From positions 1 through 64,000 of the forward strand of contig NZ_JAKGAP010000037.1 in the NCBI RefSeq assembly GCF_021532375.1: a stretch of 64,000 bases of DNA, given 5' to 3'. Below are positions 37,265-48,745 of this stretch, one piece after another (the stretch's first letter is position 1; each line of letters starts with the position of its first letter). A program made the position numbers and the translations under genes. The notes under the pieces are model-generated. The model saw only the letters and a program-made list of their open reading frames with translations. It was not told the DNA's origin and made no database searches. This stretch comes from Paenibacillus alkaliterrae (GTDB lineage: Bacteria; Bacillota; Bacilli; Paenibacillales; Paenibacillaceae).

Positions 37265-38419
37265 ATGGAGAATGTCAGAACGGGAACCGGGCGGTTCAAA
37301 AAATTTATACTGAACAACAAATTCGTTTTGTTTCTGCTCGTATTGCTGCTTATTGGACTCAATATTATGGTATTGACCAAAATATCCTACATTTTCACTC
37401 CGTTTACGGTATTGCTTAAGACGCTGCTGCTGCCGGTTATTTTAGCTGGAATCGTCTACTATTTGCTGAACCCCGCCGTCGATTATTTGGAACGAAAGGG
37501 GATTAAGCGCGTTATTTCGATTATTGCCCTTTTTCTGCTTGCGGCGGGGCTGATCACGATCATACTCGTAGCGGTCATTCCTTTTCTGATCGAACAGGTG
37601 ACGGGGCTGCTGCAGAATCTGCCTGAATACGTGGAACAGCTTAGGGAGAAGTTTGAGCAGTTTATGGGAAGCGCGGGTTTTCTGCAAATTCAGGAATGGT
37701 TCAACCTAAATCCCACAGAGCTTACGGGTAATGTAACGGAGCAGGCTACCTCGATATTGAACGGTGTGCTTTTCAGCCTGGGCTCCATTGTAGGGGCGCT
37801 TAAAGAGGTGATCCTCGCTATATTGACGCTGCCGTTCATTCTATTCTATCTGCTGAAGGACGGGAAGCAGCTGCCGCAAAAGATTGTCGGCTTTCTGCCG
37901 AATAAGCTGCAGCCGCAATCGAAACGGATCATGGCAGAGATGAATAGCCAAATCAGCAGCTATATTAGAGGACAAATCATTGTCAGCTTTTGTATCGGCA
38001 TTTTGTTATATACAGGCTATTTGATTATCGGTCTTGAGTATTCGCTTGTTCTTGCTCTGGTTGCGGCATGTACAAGCATAATTCCTTATCTGGGACCGGC
38101 CATTGCGATTACCCCTGCATTAGTCGTAGCGATGGTCACGTCACCGGTTATGCTGCTGAAGATGATCGTCATATGGACGATCGTTCAGTTTATTGAGGGT
38201 AAGTTCATCTCACCGCAAATTATGGGCAAAAGCTTGCAAATTCATCCGATTACGATTATTTTCGTTATTTTGACGGCTGGCAATTTATTCGGCATCGCAG
38301 GCATCGTCCTTGCGGTCCCGGGCTATGCGGTACTGAAGGTTATCGTTATTCACCTGTTCGAATGGTTTAAGGATCATTCCTCCCTCTACCAGGAGGAGAA
38401 CAGCGGGAAAGATGCGTAA
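37265..38419 (+). CDS. AI-2E family transporter (PerM/YdbI-like)
   Basis: This 384-residue membrane protein has about eight membrane segments and the family pattern ([20 protein letters not shown], later [18 protein letters not shown] and [17 protein letters not shown]). The family includes TqsA (AI-2 export) and Na+/H+ antiporter-like members; the substrate here is unknown. The ATG at 37265 has AGAGAGGG upstream; the ORF could extend to 37160. It is divergent from pspA. Confidence 0.9.
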   Translation: MENVRTGTGRFKKFILNNKFVLFLLVLLLIGLNIMVLTKISYIFTPFTVLLKTLLLPVILAGIVYYLLNPAVDYLERKGIKRVISIIALFLLAAGLITIILVAVIPFLIEQVTGLLQNLPEYVEQLREKFEQFMGSAGFLQIQEWFNLNPTELTGNVTEQATSILNGVLFSLGSIVGALKEVILAILTLPFILFYLLKDGKQLPQKIVGFLPNKLQPQSKRIMAEMNSQISSYIRGQIIVSFCIGILLYTGYLIIGLEYSLVLALVAACTSIIPYLGPAIAITPALVVAMVTSPVMLLKMIVIWTIVQFIEGKFISPQIMGKSLQIHPITIIFVILTAGNLFGIAGIVLAVPGYAVLKVIVIHLFEWFKDHSSLYQEENSGKDA

Positions 38420-38433
38420 GCCTTCTGTATTCG

Positions 38434-38886
38434 CTAAAGCAGACGGAAACGCTCCAGAAGCTTGAAGTATAAAAATACACCGCCGAAGGCGATGACGTAG
38501 GAGAGGAATGTAAACCCAATATTCCAGTGGTTGCTATAAAATACTTTACCGAATAGCAGTCCTGTAAACTCCAGCAAGGTCGTAAACAGGATGAATAGAA
38601 ACATAATGAGCGCCGCCATGCTGCGATTGGTCATAATGGACTTTATCATGAAGCAGGCAAGTACCGGGTATAGTCCGAGATCCAGCGGCAGGGCAGAGAT
38701 GGATTCGTTATTCGGCATAATGGGGGTAAAGATCCAAAATTTGAAATGAAAGCCTATGTTGTTAATCGCTAATGAGAAGACAGCTCCGACCGGGAAAATC
38801 AATAAAAGCGTTTTTGGGCTTTTAAGCGCTAAATATATACCGAATATCCAAGGAATGATGAATCCGCCAATAAAGTTAAATAACAT
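38434..38886 (-). CDS. Uncharacterised polytopic membrane protein
   Basis: This 150-residue protein has about five hydrophobic segments and no charged active-site pattern. The arrangement loosely resembles the CBO0543 membrane family, but I am not certain. AAGGAAGGA precedes the ATG. It is convergent with the AI-2E-type gene, whose stop is 14 bases away. Confidence 0.65.
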   Translation of the reverse strand: MLFNFIGGFIIPWIFGIYLALKSPKTLLLIFPVGAVFSLAINNIGFHFKFWIFTPIMPNNESISALPLDLGLYPVLACFMIKSIMTNRSMAALIMFLFILFTTLLEFTGLLFGKVFYSNHWNIGFTFLSYVIAFGGVFLYFKLLERFRLL

Positions 38887-38952
38887 CAGAAATTCCTTCC
38901 TTGTTCATTTTTTTTAAGATTCCCCATGTTTTCAGCAGAATATGCTCGCAGG

Positions 38953-38990
38953 CAAAAAAAAGAGGACGGTGTCGACTGACACGGTCCTCT
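38953..38990 (-). terminator. Intrinsic terminator of the CorC/HlyC-type gene
   Basis: On the minus strand a long near-perfect stem (arms around 38961-38972 and 38979-38990) is followed by seven T residues (38954-38960). It lies just past the stop of the gene at 39000. Confidence 0.85.
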
Positions 38991-38999
38991 AATATGAGC

Positions 39000-40319
39000 C
39001 TATACGGCATCGATTTTGAGCAGATCCTCGCGCTGCTGAATTGTCAACTCCACCTTATTTACCCGATGCTTGCTTACCTCGCGGACAGTGAAAAGCAAAT
39101 GTTTATATTCAAATTGCTTACCGGGCCTTGCGTCATACATTTCACTGTACAACCAGCCGCCTACCGTATCCACCTCGTCATGCTTCAGCTCTACGCCGAT
39201 GAGGACGCTAAGCTCGTTGAGTGAAACTTTGCCATCCAGAAGATAAGAGTGATCGTCCAGCTTTTCAATATCCTTGCGTTCATCTCCATCGAATTCATCA
39301 CGGATATCGCCGACTATTTCTTCAAGAATATCCTCGATCGTAACGAGTCCCGATGTACCGCCGTACTCATCCACGACAATGGCGATGTGCATGCGCTCTT
39401 GCTGCATCCGCTTCAGAAGCGTCTTGACCGGCTGCACCTCGGACACGGTCATGACGGGATGAATAAGCGTTTGAAGATCGGTTTCTTTGTTTACTTGATA
39501 TTGTAGAAATAATTGCTTCGTGTTGATCATGCCGATAATATGGTCTTTGCTGTCGCCGGCAACCGGGAAGCGGGTGTATTGCTCCTTGCGAATAATATCC
39601 ATGTTCTCTTTCAAGGAATTATTTTTATATAAGACGGCCATATCGGTACGAGGGACCATGATTTCTCTTGCCAGCATTTCATCGAAAGCAAAGATGCGGT
39701 TTACGTAACCGTACTCGGTATTGTTAATTTTGCCGCTCTCCAAGCTGTCGCTCAAAATAATTTGAATTTCTTCTTCGGTGTGAGCATCTTCATGCTCTTT
39801 CGCAGGTCTTAGACCAAATAAACGAACCAGGAAGTTGGCGGAACCATTCAAGATCCAGATGAATGGATACATGACTCTATAGAAAAAAATAATCGGTTTG
39901 GCTACAGCAAAGCTTACGAACTCTGCTTTCTGAATGGCGATGCTTTTCGGTGCAAGCTCACCAATAACGACGTGAATAAAGGTAACTCCGATAAAGGCGA
40001 TTAGAAAGGCTAATACATGACTCAGACCGCTGTCTAAGTTCCACTGCTCGAATACGGGAAGGAGCATTTTCTCAACGGTAGGCTCTCCGAGCCAGCCAAG
40101 ACCGAGAGCGGTTATTGTAATACCAAGCTGACACGCGGATAGGTAACCATCCAAGTTGCTTGTTACTCGTTGAACGGCAAGCGCATTTTTCTTTCCTTCA
40201 ACGACTAATTGGTCGACACGGCTGGACCGAAGCTTGATAATAGCAAATTCGGTAGCTACGAAAAAAGCGGTTAACACAACTAGCAAAGCAACCATAAATA
40301 GATTAAATCCTATACCCAT
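39000..40319 (-). CDS. CNNM/CorC/HlyC-type CBS-domain transporter
   Basis: This 439-residue protein has an N-terminal CNNM membrane domain (about 1-190; FFVATEFAIIKLRSSRVDQL), a tandem CBS pair (about 205-330; IMVPRTDMAVL, IAIVVDEYGGTSGLVTIEDI) and a C-terminal CorC/HlyC domain. Relatives export Mg2+ or Co2+ or maintain ion balance; the old name hemolysin is misleading. The ATG is at 40319; the region upstream carries palindromes that may be regulatory. Confidence 0.92.
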   Translation of the reverse strand: MGIGFNLFMVALLVVLTAFFVATEFAIIKLRSSRVDQLVVEGKKNALAVQRVTSNLDGYLSACQLGITITALGLGWLGEPTVEKMLLPVFEQWNLDSGLSHVLAFLIAFIGVTFIHVVIGELAPKSIAIQKAEFVSFAVAKPIIFFYRVMYPFIWILNGSANFLVRLFGLRPAKEHEDAHTEEEIQIILSDSLESGKINNTEYGYVNRIFAFDEMLAREIMVPRTDMAVLYKNNSLKENMDIIRKEQYTRFPVAGDSKDHIIGMINTKQLFLQYQVNKETDLQTLIHPVMTVSEVQPVKTLLKRMQQERMHIAIVVDEYGGTSGLVTIEDILEEIVGDIRDEFDGDERKDIEKLDDHSYLLDGKVSLNELSVLIGVELKHDEVDTVGGWLYSEMYDARPGKQFEYKHLLFTVREVSKHRVNKVELTIQQREDLLKIDAV

Positions 40320-40515
40320 AATGAATGTTCACGATCCTTTTTTATTAGTTTTTAAATCACATACGCTAATAGTACGAACTTTTCGTATATTCATCAAACC
40401 TCCTATGCGTTCAAAATCGGTAGCATATCGTCATAAACGCTTGTTTTAACGGACGAGTAGAGTTTAATTAGCCAATACCTCACGTTTGCGGAGTCGTTCA
40501 CATGGTTTATTGAAT

Positions 40516-40529
40516 AGTTCATATGAACT
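40516..40529. promoter_or_regulatory. 14-bp palindrome (candidate operator)
   Basis: AGTTCATATGAACT is a perfect 14-bp palindrome in the 330-base non-coding stretch between the CorC/HlyC-type gene and the DUF4870 gene. No regulator is adjacent. The remainder of 40320-40651 shows no gene. Confidence 0.35.
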
Positions 40530-40542
40530 TATTATTTGAACG

Positions 40543-40571
40543 AAAAAGAACGGCAGTAAGCCGTCCATTTT
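40543..40571. terminator. Weak terminator downstream of the DUF4870 gene
   Basis: A 5-bp GC-rich stem (40550-40554 with 40560-40564) is flanked by an A-run on one side and ATTTTTT on the other, so it could act in either direction. Confidence 0.4.
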
Positions 40572-40651
40572 TTGGGAAATAAAATAGAGGGATGCGAAGC
40601 TGATCGAGATTTCGGTATAATAGAATCTGTCCGATGCGGGCGTTGGCCTGT

Positions 40652-41005
40652 TTAAAACCGATTAGCCTGCTGCTCTGACCAGTCTCCGATGATGGGAAGC
40701 TTATAGAGCCTGCCCTGGAGAGTAAGCAGCATAAGCCCGATCCATAAAACAAATCCGACCGGTAACAGCAGTAAGCCGAGAAGCCATCCGACCAAGGGAA
40801 TAAATCCGAACAAGATATTAAGGACAATAAACGCGGCAGACACGACGATCGATTGAAAAGCATGTAATCTCACGAAGCGGCTTTGTTTCTCAAGCACCAG
40901 AAAAATAATGCCGGTTATAAATCCCCCTAAATAACAAAGTAAGCCCGCTGTTTTAGGGTTCAGGCCGGTAGAGGACGGGTCCGGTTGCAGGAATGGAGGT
41001 TGCAT
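40652..41005 (-). CDS. DUF4870-family membrane protein
   Basis: This 117-residue protein has three to four membrane segments and the DUF4870 signature (GLLCYLGGFITGIIFLVLEK, then FVRLHAFQSI). Function is unknown. It stands alone on the minus strand. Confidence 0.8.
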   Translation of the reverse strand: MQPPFLQPDPSSTGLNPKTAGLLCYLGGFITGIIFLVLEKQSRFVRLHAFQSIVVSAAFIVLNILFGFIPLVGWLLGLLLLPVGFVLWIGLMLLTLQGRLYKLPIIGDWSEQQANRF

Positions 41006-41131
41006 AACGTACGATCACCCTTTCTATTTCACATATTCTTGCAATGATTGTATTCGGAACAAGCTGTCAGTAGACCTTTTTTCTATTCATTTTTAATTGA
41101 TGTAGCAAATGGAACGGAGTTGTTGGAAAAA

Positions 41132-41548
41132 ATGAACATCGCTTTTTTCTTATTGCCAAAGCAGGAGGTCGTATGCTTCACGCAAGATATGACGCTGAGG
41201 CAAACGCTGGAGAGAATGGAATACAACCGCTACACGGCGGTGCCTATCCTTGATGAGGACGGCGGCTATGCGGGTACGGTTACCGAGGGCGACCTGCTTT
41301 GGTTCGTCAAAAAATATGCCGATCTGACGCTTGAACATACGAATAAAGTGAAGTTGACTGACGTGCCTCTGAGGTTGAATAACAAGACGGTGCGGATTGA
41401 CGCGAACATGGACGATCTGATTTCACTTGCGAAGGTGCAAAACTTCGTGCCGGTCGTCGATGACATGAACCGGTTTATCGGCATCGTGCGCAGAAGCGAG
41501 ATTATCGATTATTGCGAGAAGATCATTATGGAGCAGCAAAAGGTTTAA
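41132..41548 (+). CDS. CBS-domain pair protein
   Basis: This 138-residue protein consists of two CBS domains (YNRYTAVPILDEDGGYAGTV and NFVPVVDDMNRFIGIVRRSE), which usually sense adenine nucleotides. The ATG at 41132 is supported by a GGAG-type site upstream; the ORF could extend to 41048. It precedes yybS and gdpP, where a nucleotide sensor beside cyclic-di-AMP metabolism is notable but not proof of a link. Confidence 0.82.
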   Translation: MNIAFFLLPKQEVVCFTQDMTLRQTLERMEYNRYTAVPILDEDGGYAGTVTEGDLLWFVKKYADLTLEHTNKVKLTDVPLRLNNKTVRIDANMDDLISLAKVQNFVPVVDDMNRFIGIVRRSEIIDYCEKIIMEQQKV

Positions 41549-41617
41549 CTTTTTATGCTATAATGAGTTGTAAAAGTTTCGTAAGAAACCAGATTATATA
41601 CGCAAGAGGTGAACGGT

Positions 41618-42523
41618 TTGAATACCGGCTTGAAACCAGTGCTATGGAGCTTTGCGGCACTCCTTTTATTATTGTCCTTAGTTGTGCCGTTGTTAAACGT
41701 AATATCCTTGCTTCTGCTGATGGTGCCCTACGTCGTCCTGTATACGACGCTTCCGCCAAAATTATTTGTGCTGCATCTCGTTCCGGTATGGGTGATCGCT
41801 TTTTTCGCAGGGGGGCCGGCAACGCTTATTATCGGGCTTTTCTTTCTCATCCCGTCCATTATCATGGGGCACTTGTATATGAAGCAAGCGCCAGCCTCGA
41901 GAGTCATTCGGACGGTAGGCGTCGTTTTTCTGGCTCAATTGATGCTGGAGCTGCTTATATTCGAGGTGTTTCTGGATATTTCGCTCATTCGCGAGATGAG
42001 CACGATGGTCAGAGATACGATGGATAATATGCTGGCGCAAGGCGTGCTTCCGAAGGAGTGGAATTCGGAATTTACCGATGCGGTCGTCCGCATGATGATT
42101 AATTCGCTTCCGATGACGTTCATTATGATTGCTGCCGGGTACACGATCATTACGCAATACATCGCCCGCAGAGCGGTGAAGTGGAGCGGTGGACCTGATG
42201 TGCCAAGTTTTATGCCGGCCAGGGAATGGCGTCTGCCGCGCGTGTTAGTGGTGATCTATTTGATCGTGTATGTCATTGAGCTATTCTCGTCCACGACAAG
42301 CGAAACCTTCTTCGCGGTCGCGGTTATGAACTTGGTGCCGCTGCTTAGTTTTGTATTTGCGTTTCAGGCTGTCGGATTTTTCTTCTTCCTCGCCCATCAG
42401 CGGGGGTGGAACCAGGCGGTGCCGGTGCTTATTGCGATTCCGGTGCTTATCTTCCCGCCGCTAAGCTTAATCGGCGTGCTGGATACCGCTTTTCCAATCC
42501 GCAAGTCTTTCACGAAACCATAG
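41618..42523 (+). CDS. yybS: YybS family membrane protein (DUF2232)
   Basis: This 301-residue protein has about eight membrane segments and the DUF2232 layout (LLVVPLLNVISLLLLMVP-like start). In Bacillales it lies directly upstream of gdpP and rplI, as here. The TTG at 41618 has AGAGGTG 6 bases upstream, so I prefer it to the GTG at 41609. Function is unknown. Confidence 0.85.
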   Translation: MNTGLKPVLWSFAALLLLLSLVVPLLNVISLLLLMVPYVVLYTTLPPKLFVLHLVPVWVIAFFAGGPATLIIGLFFLIPSIIMGHLYMKQAPASRVIRTVGVVFLAQLMLELLIFEVFLDISLIREMSTMVRDTMDNMLAQGVLPKEWNSEFTDAVVRMMINSLPMTFIMIAAGYTIITQYIARRAVKWSGGPDVPSFMPAREWRLPRVLVVIYLIVYVIELFSSTTSETFFAVAVMNLVPLLSFVFAFQAVGFFFFLAHQRGWNQAVPVLIAIPVLIFPPLSLIGVLDTAFPIRKSFTKP

Positions 42524-42541
42524 CACAGGAGCGGATCGGAA

Positions 42542-44503
42542 ATGCCGAAGTTTTTGGTTACACGATGGCACGGAATGCATCAAATTTGGGCCTTTATCGC
42601 AATGGCGCTCATGACGGTGGCGCTCGCATGGTTTCAATGGCTGCTTGGGCTGCTGGCACTCGTATTAACGGGCGCTTTGGGCGTCTATACCGTAATGGCT
42701 GAGCGGGCGTTCCGCAAGGATTTGAAATCTTATTTAGGCACGCTCTCCTATCGGGTGAAGAAGGCAGGCAATGACGTGGTCAGCGAGCTGCCCTTCGGTA
42801 TTATTCTATATAATGAAGAACGTACGGTGGAGTGGCATAATCCGTATATCGCGGGCATGCTGGAGCGGGAATCCGTGGTCGGCGTGCCGTTAGCGGAGCT
42901 GTTCCCGACGCTGCAGCAGGTGAAAGAGCGCGAAGGGACCATTGAAGCGACGATCGGTTCGCATGTGTACCAGCTTATATTTAAACAGAAAGAACGGATA
43001 TTGTACGTCAAGAACATTACCGATCTGTGGCAGCTGGGCCGCAAATACGAGGATGAGAAGCTTGTACTCGGCGTGGTCATGATCGATAACCTCGAGGAAG
43101 TTTCGCAGGGGCTGGACGATCATCAGCGCAGCTCGATGCTGTCGAAGGTGACGGCGGAAATTACGGAGTGGGCACAGAAGTACCATATTTATTTGAAGAG
43201 ATTGACAAGCGACCGCTTCCTCCTTGTCACGGATCAGAAGACGCTCAGGGTGCTGGAGCAGTCCCGCTTTATCGTCCTTGACGAGGTGAGGGAAATAACG
43301 GGCGATCATAAGATCCCCGTCACGCTGAGCATCGGGTTCGCGGCTGGGGCCGACCATATTATAGAGCTCGGGCAATGGGCGCATATGAGTCTGGACATCG
43401 CGCTTGGACGAGGCGGCGATCAGGCGTCGGTTAAGGTTGGCAGCCGTCAATCCTTCTACGGCGGCAAATCCAATGCGGTGGAGAAGCGAACGCGCGTAAG
43501 AGCAAGGGTCGTCGCTCATGCGCTGCGCGATCTCATCCGGGAGAGCCACAATGTTGTCATTATGGGCCATAAGATGCCCGATATGGATGCCATCGGGGCG
43601 GCGATTGGGGTTATGAAAGCGGCGCAGCTGTTCGGCAAAGAAGCGTACATCGTGCTCGAGGGCGTGAATCCGGCGATCGAGAAGATGATGGAGCTGATTC
43701 GCGAGGACGAGAAGCTGTCCAAGCGTTTCGTATCGCCGGAACAGGCATTCGCGTTAGTTACGCCGCAGACGCTCGCGGTCGTAGTGGATACGCATAAGGC
43801 TTCGATGGTGAAGGAGCCGAAGCTGCTAAATCAAACTGATCGTATCGTTGTAGTCGATCATCACCGCCGCAGCGAAGAATTCATTTCTAATGCGATATTG
43901 GTCTATATGGAGCCTTACGCATCATCGACCTGCGAGCTCGTAACGGAGCTGCTGCAATATATACATGACCGCGTTGTGCTTGATGTACGGGAGTCGACGG
44001 CGCTGCTTGCAGGCATAACGGTAGACACGAAGAGCTTCTCGCTTCGCACAGGCGCCCGGACGTTCGAGGCGGCTTCGTTCCTTCGCAGAAACGGCGCGGA
44101 CTCGATGATGATTCAGCGCATGCTGAAGGAGGATCTCGAGGAATATGTACGCAAAGCGGAAATCATTAAGCATGCTGAGGTGCTTTACGAGCATGTGGCG
44201 ATCGCGGTTACGGAAAGCGGACGGAAATATTCGCAGCTTCTCATTGCGCAATCAGCCGATACGCTGCTGAATATGACGGATATTTTGGCTTCCTTCGTTA
44301 TCGGGGAGCGCTCTGACGGACTTATCGGCATTAGCGCACGTTCGCTTGGCCATATGAACGTTCAGGTAGTAATGGAACGGATGGGCGGAGGCGGGCATTT
44401 GACGAATGCTGCCGCTCAGCTGGAAGGCACCGTTCAGGAGGTTGCAGATCGTCTGAAGAAGGTTTTGGACGAAATCGAATCGGAAGAGGGGTTATTTGAA
44501 TGA
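42542..44503 (+). CDS. gdpP: Cyclic-di-AMP phosphodiesterase GdpP
   Basis: GdpP (653 residues) hydrolyses cyclic di-AMP. It has two membrane segments (about 14-55), a PAS-like domain (about 75-160), a degenerate GGDEF domain (about 170-300) and a DHH/DHHA1 domain with [15 protein letters not shown] near residue 340, VVDHHRR near 438, and [13 protein letters not shown] in DHHA1. GATCGGA precedes the ATG. The stop overlaps rplI by 4 bases. Cyclic di-AMP governs potassium and turgor, which fits with the Wal and Mrp systems nearby. Confidence 0.96.
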   Translation: MPKFLVTRWHGMHQIWAFIAMALMTVALAWFQWLLGLLALVLTGALGVYTVMAERAFRKDLKSYLGTLSYRVKKAGNDVVSELPFGIILYNEERTVEWHNPYIAGMLERESVVGVPLAELFPTLQQVKEREGTIEATIGSHVYQLIFKQKERILYVKNITDLWQLGRKYEDEKLVLGVVMIDNLEEVSQGLDDHQRSSMLSKVTAEITEWAQKYHIYLKRLTSDRFLLVTDQKTLRVLEQSRFIVLDEVREITGDHKIPVTLSIGFAAGADHIIELGQWAHMSLDIALGRGGDQASVKVGSRQSFYGGKSNAVEKRTRVRARVVAHALRDLIRESHNVVIMGHKMPDMDAIGAAIGVMKAAQLFGKEAYIVLEGVNPAIEKMMELIREDEKLSKRFVSPEQAFALVTPQTLAVVVDTHKASMVKEPKLLNQTDRIVVVDHHRRSEEFISNAILVYMEPYASSTCELVTELLQYIHDRVVLDVRESTALLAGITVDTKSFSLRTGARTFEAASFLRRNGADSMMIQRMLKEDLEEYVRKAEIIKHAEVLYEHVAIAVTESGRKYSQLLIAQSADTLLNMTDILASFVIGERSDGLIGISARSLGHMNVQVVMERMGGGGHLTNAAAQLEGTVQEVADRLKKVLDEIESEEGLFE

Positions 44504-44943
44504 AAGTGATCTTTTTGCAGGATGTTAAAGGACAAGGGAAAAAAGGGCAAGTGAAGGAGCTCTCCGAAGGCTATGTGCGCAATTTCTTGCTGCCGAAAGG
44601 GCTGGCGAAGCCGGCATCCGACGGGAACCTGAAGACGCTGGAGCTGCAGGCTGCTTCTGAGCAGAAGCGCAAGGAGAAGGAAAAGGAAGATGCCCGGGAG
44701 CTGGGCAAACGATTGGAAGAGATGACAGTTGTCATAAAAACAAAGGCCGGCGAGGGCGGAAGACTATTCGGCGCCATTACGAGCAAGCAAATTGCCGAGG
44801 CATTGTCCGCGCAAGACATTAAGATCGATAAACGTAAAATTGAGCTCGAGGATCCGATTCGTACGCTTGGCGTAACGCAGGTTGCCGTTAAGCTTCATCC
44901 CGAAGTGAAGGCGAAGCTGAGCGTGCAGGCGGCTGAGGAGTAA
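44500..44943 (+). CDS. rplI: 50S ribosomal protein L9
   Basis: L9 (147 residues) has the N-terminal domain [20 protein letters not shown], the long connecting helix and the C-terminal domain ending KLSVQAAEE. It overlaps gdpP by an ATGA and precedes dnaB, the conserved order. Confidence 0.97.
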   Translation: MKVIFLQDVKGQGKKGQVKELSEGYVRNFLLPKGLAKPASDGNLKTLELQAASEQKRKEKEKEDARELGKRLEEMTVVIKTKAGEGGRLFGAITSKQIAEALSAQDIKIDKRKIELEDPIRTLGVTQVAVKLHPEVKAKLSVQAAEE

Positions 44944-44969
44944 GCGTATATATAACAAAGGAGAGACCC

Positions 44970-46331
44970 ATGAGTACAGAGCTGATGTTTGACCGTGTCC
45001 CACCGCAAAACCTGGAAGCCGAGCAGGCCGTCCTCGGGGCGGTGCTGCTGCAGGCTGAAGCGCTCATCACGGCGATGGAGAGGGTACGAAGCGAAGATTT
45101 TTACAGCGGTCCTCATAGACATATTTTTGAAGCGATGGTTGAGCTTGCGGAGGAAAACCAGCCGGTTGACCTCGTAACGCTGACCGCTCATCTGCAGGAT
45201 CAGCAATTGCTCGAGGATATTGGCGGAGTCAGCTATTTAGCCAGGCTCGCCAATGCCGTGCCGACGGCGGCGAACGTTGATTATTACGCGCAGATCGTAG
45301 AAGAGAAATCGATGCTGAGGCGGCTTATCCGAACGGCGACGAACATCGTATCCGACGGCTATGCCAATTCGGAGGATGTCGGCGTTCTGCTCGGAGACGC
45401 GGAGAAGAAAATTCTCGAAATTTCGAATCGCCGGGCAGGCGGCGGCTTTATCTCCATCCGCGATGTGCTGATGGAAGTGTTCGAGAAGGTAGAGCAGCTG
45501 TATTCGAATCGCGGAGGCACGACGGGCATACCGTCGGGCTTCACCGATTTGGACCGGATGACGGCCGGCTTTCAACGAAGCGATTTGATTATCGTTGCTG
45601 CCCGTCCTTCGGTAGGTAAAACGGCATTTGCGCTCAATATTGCCCAAAATGTCGGCGTACGCGCCCGCGAGACCGTAGCCATCTTCAGTCTGGAGATGTC
45701 CGCCGCCCAGCTCGTACAGCGGATGGTCTGCGCGGAAGGAAACGTCGATGCGCAGCGGATGAGGACGGGCCATCTCGAAGGCGATGATTGGGAGAAGCTG
45801 ACGATGGCCATCGGTGCCCTGTCAGAGGCTGAAATCTATATTGATGATACACCCGGCATTACCGTTGCCGAGATACGCTCAAAGTGTCGGCGTCTAAAGA
45901 AGGAACGCGGCCTGGGCATGATTCTAATCGATTACCTGCAGCTTATTTCCGGCCGCGGCAAAGCCGGTGAGAATCGGCAGCAGGAGGTTTCGGAAATTTC
46001 GCGTACGTTGAAGCATATTGCCCGTGAGCTCGAGGTACCCGTTATTGCGCTTTCGCAGCTCAGCCGGGGCGTTGAACAGCGGCAGGACAAGCGTCCGATG
46101 ATGTCTGACCTTAGGGAATCCGGATCCATTGAGCAGGATGCCGATATTGTATCCTTTCTTTACCGGGATGATTACTACGATAAAGAGTCGGAGAAGAAGA
46201 ACATTATCGAAATTATTATCGCCAAGCAGCGTAACGGACCGGTCGGTACCGTCGAGCTTGCGTTTCTGAAGCAATTCAATAAATTCGTCAGTCTTGACCG
46301 AACGCATGAAGAACCGTCACATGCTTCATGA
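44970..46331 (+). CDS. dnaB: Replicative DNA helicase DnaB
   Basis: This 453-residue helicase unwinds DNA at the fork (called DnaC in B. subtilis). The N-terminal domain starts around PPQNLEAEQAVLGA. The RecA-like domain has Walker A ARPSVGKTAFALNIA near residue 212 and Walker B in LGMILIDYLQLI, with the later signature SDLRESGSIEQDAD. AAAGGAG precedes the ATG. Confidence 0.97.
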   Translation: MSTELMFDRVPPQNLEAEQAVLGAVLLQAEALITAMERVRSEDFYSGPHRHIFEAMVELAEENQPVDLVTLTAHLQDQQLLEDIGGVSYLARLANAVPTAANVDYYAQIVEEKSMLRRLIRTATNIVSDGYANSEDVGVLLGDAEKKILEISNRRAGGGFISIRDVLMEVFEKVEQLYSNRGGTTGIPSGFTDLDRMTAGFQRSDLIIVAARPSVGKTAFALNIAQNVGVRARETVAIFSLEMSAAQLVQRMVCAEGNVDAQRMRTGHLEGDDWEKLTMAIGALSEAEIYIDDTPGITVAEIRSKCRRLKKERGLGMILIDYLQLISGRGKAGENRQQEVSEISRTLKHIARELEVPVIALSQLSRGVEQRQDKRPMMSDLRESGSIEQDADIVSFLYRDDYYDKESEKKNIIEIIIAKQRNGPVGTVELAFLKQFNKFVSLDRTHEEPSHAS

Positions 46332-46336
46332 ATTTC

Positions 46337-46375
46337 CGAACAATTGCATGGGCAGCTATGCAATTGTTCGTTTTT
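46337..46375 (+). terminator. Intrinsic terminator after dnaB
   Basis: A perfect 13-bp stem (46337-46349 with 46358-46370) with an 8-base loop is followed by five T residues. Confidence 0.9.
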
Positions 46376-46453
46376 AGTTTGACTTCTCGGAGTTGGACTG
46401 CTACACTATTAGTGCTGTCTTTTGACGTTATTATAAGTTAAGACGGTAATTTT

Positions 46454-47773
<1,320 letters not shown>

Positions 47774-47802
47774 AATAAGCTGATGCATTTAGAATATAGT
47801 CG

Positions 47803-47841
47803 AAGACCGCTCAGGCAGCTGCTGCCAAGGCGGTCTTTTCT
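47803..47841 (+). terminator. Intrinsic terminator after purA
   Basis: An 8-bp stem (47803-47810 with 47830-47837) surrounds an inner GGCAG/CTGCC hairpin and is followed by TTTTCTTT. Confidence 0.85.
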
Positions 47842-47951
47842 TTGTCCAAATGGAATGTACTGCCGTTTTGTTGACCATAATGATATGTAATAGATTATGG
47901 AAACTGATGCCGATGGATAGGGTTAGAATCGGCAGCGGTGAAGGGAATGGT

Positions 47952-48605
47952 GTGCGCGTGTTAAAAAAGATCGGATGGCTGTCAAAGCTGGTAGCGGCGG
48001 GGCTTATTTTAAGCTTCTTGTCGATCTGGACAACGGGATATATCGTGACGAGCTACGTAGAGACGCTATTAAAGCAGTTTAATTTGCCGCTGGAGGTACC
48101 TCCGATGGCGATGTCGGGCGTATGGGGAAAGCTATGGGGAGCAGATCCGTTAATGACAACGGATTTAGTAGATAAAGAGATTACGCCGCAAACGGATGCC
48201 GGAGGCGATGATTATGGCGAACCGCCGGTTGCGGTAGACGCTTTCGGCCAGGAATCTGATCTGCCCATCACGGACATCGGGGCAGGCGGCGGAACGCAGG
48301 CGAACGGCGGCGCTGCGCCGGGGGCGGAAGCAACAGAGGAAGGCACGGCAGGCATAGACGGGACCGAAACGGCCATTACGACGGATGATTTGACGGAAGT
48401 GAAGGACCAAATGAGCGATGAGGATAAGGAGGTATTATTCGGACTATTGATGAGCAAATTGCCGCAGGAGTCATGGCAAACGATCTCGCAATATGTCGAA
48501 AATGGTCTAACAGAGCAGGAGCTTACGTCCATTCAACAAATTATGGCACAGCATCTCGACAAGGCCGAATACGAGCAAATGATGGATATTCTGAAAAAAT
48601 ATTAA
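47952..48605 (+). CDS. Hypothetical membrane-anchored acidic protein
   Basis: This 217-residue protein has one N-terminal membrane segment (about residues 10-32), a long acidic, Gly/Ala/Thr-rich linker (about 75-145) and a C-terminal helical domain (MSDEDKEVLFGLLMSKLPQ to DILKKY). I do not recognise the family. GTG codons at 47952 and 47958 are both possible starts, with GAAGGGA upstream. It precedes the M23 peptidase gene by 140 bp. Confidence 0.7.
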   Translation: MRVLKKIGWLSKLVAAGLILSFLSIWTTGYIVTSYVETLLKQFNLPLEVPPMAMSGVWGKLWGADPLMTTDLVDKEITPQTDAGGDDYGEPPVAVDAFGQESDLPITDIGAGGGTQANGGAAPGAEATEEGTAGIDGTETAITTDDLTEVKDQMSDEDKEVLFGLLMSKLPQESWQTISQYVENGLTEQELTSIQQIMAQHLDKAEYEQMMDILKKY

Positions 48606-48745
48606 TATTTTAAACGTCGTGTAAAGGTTGCTCCAATTGTTGGGCATATGATAGGATATTAGGCGAGTGATCCGACAGGATAATTCGTCTTTTTTTATGT
48701 CGGAAACCGGAAAAATAGTTGCATAAGCGCGAAAAGGAGACAATC

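Noticed and set aside
48606-48745. A cyclic-di-AMP (ydaO-type) riboswitch before the M23 peptidase gene
   Set aside because: The motif is common before wall hydrolases, but the 140-base leader is short and I could not find the conserved core.
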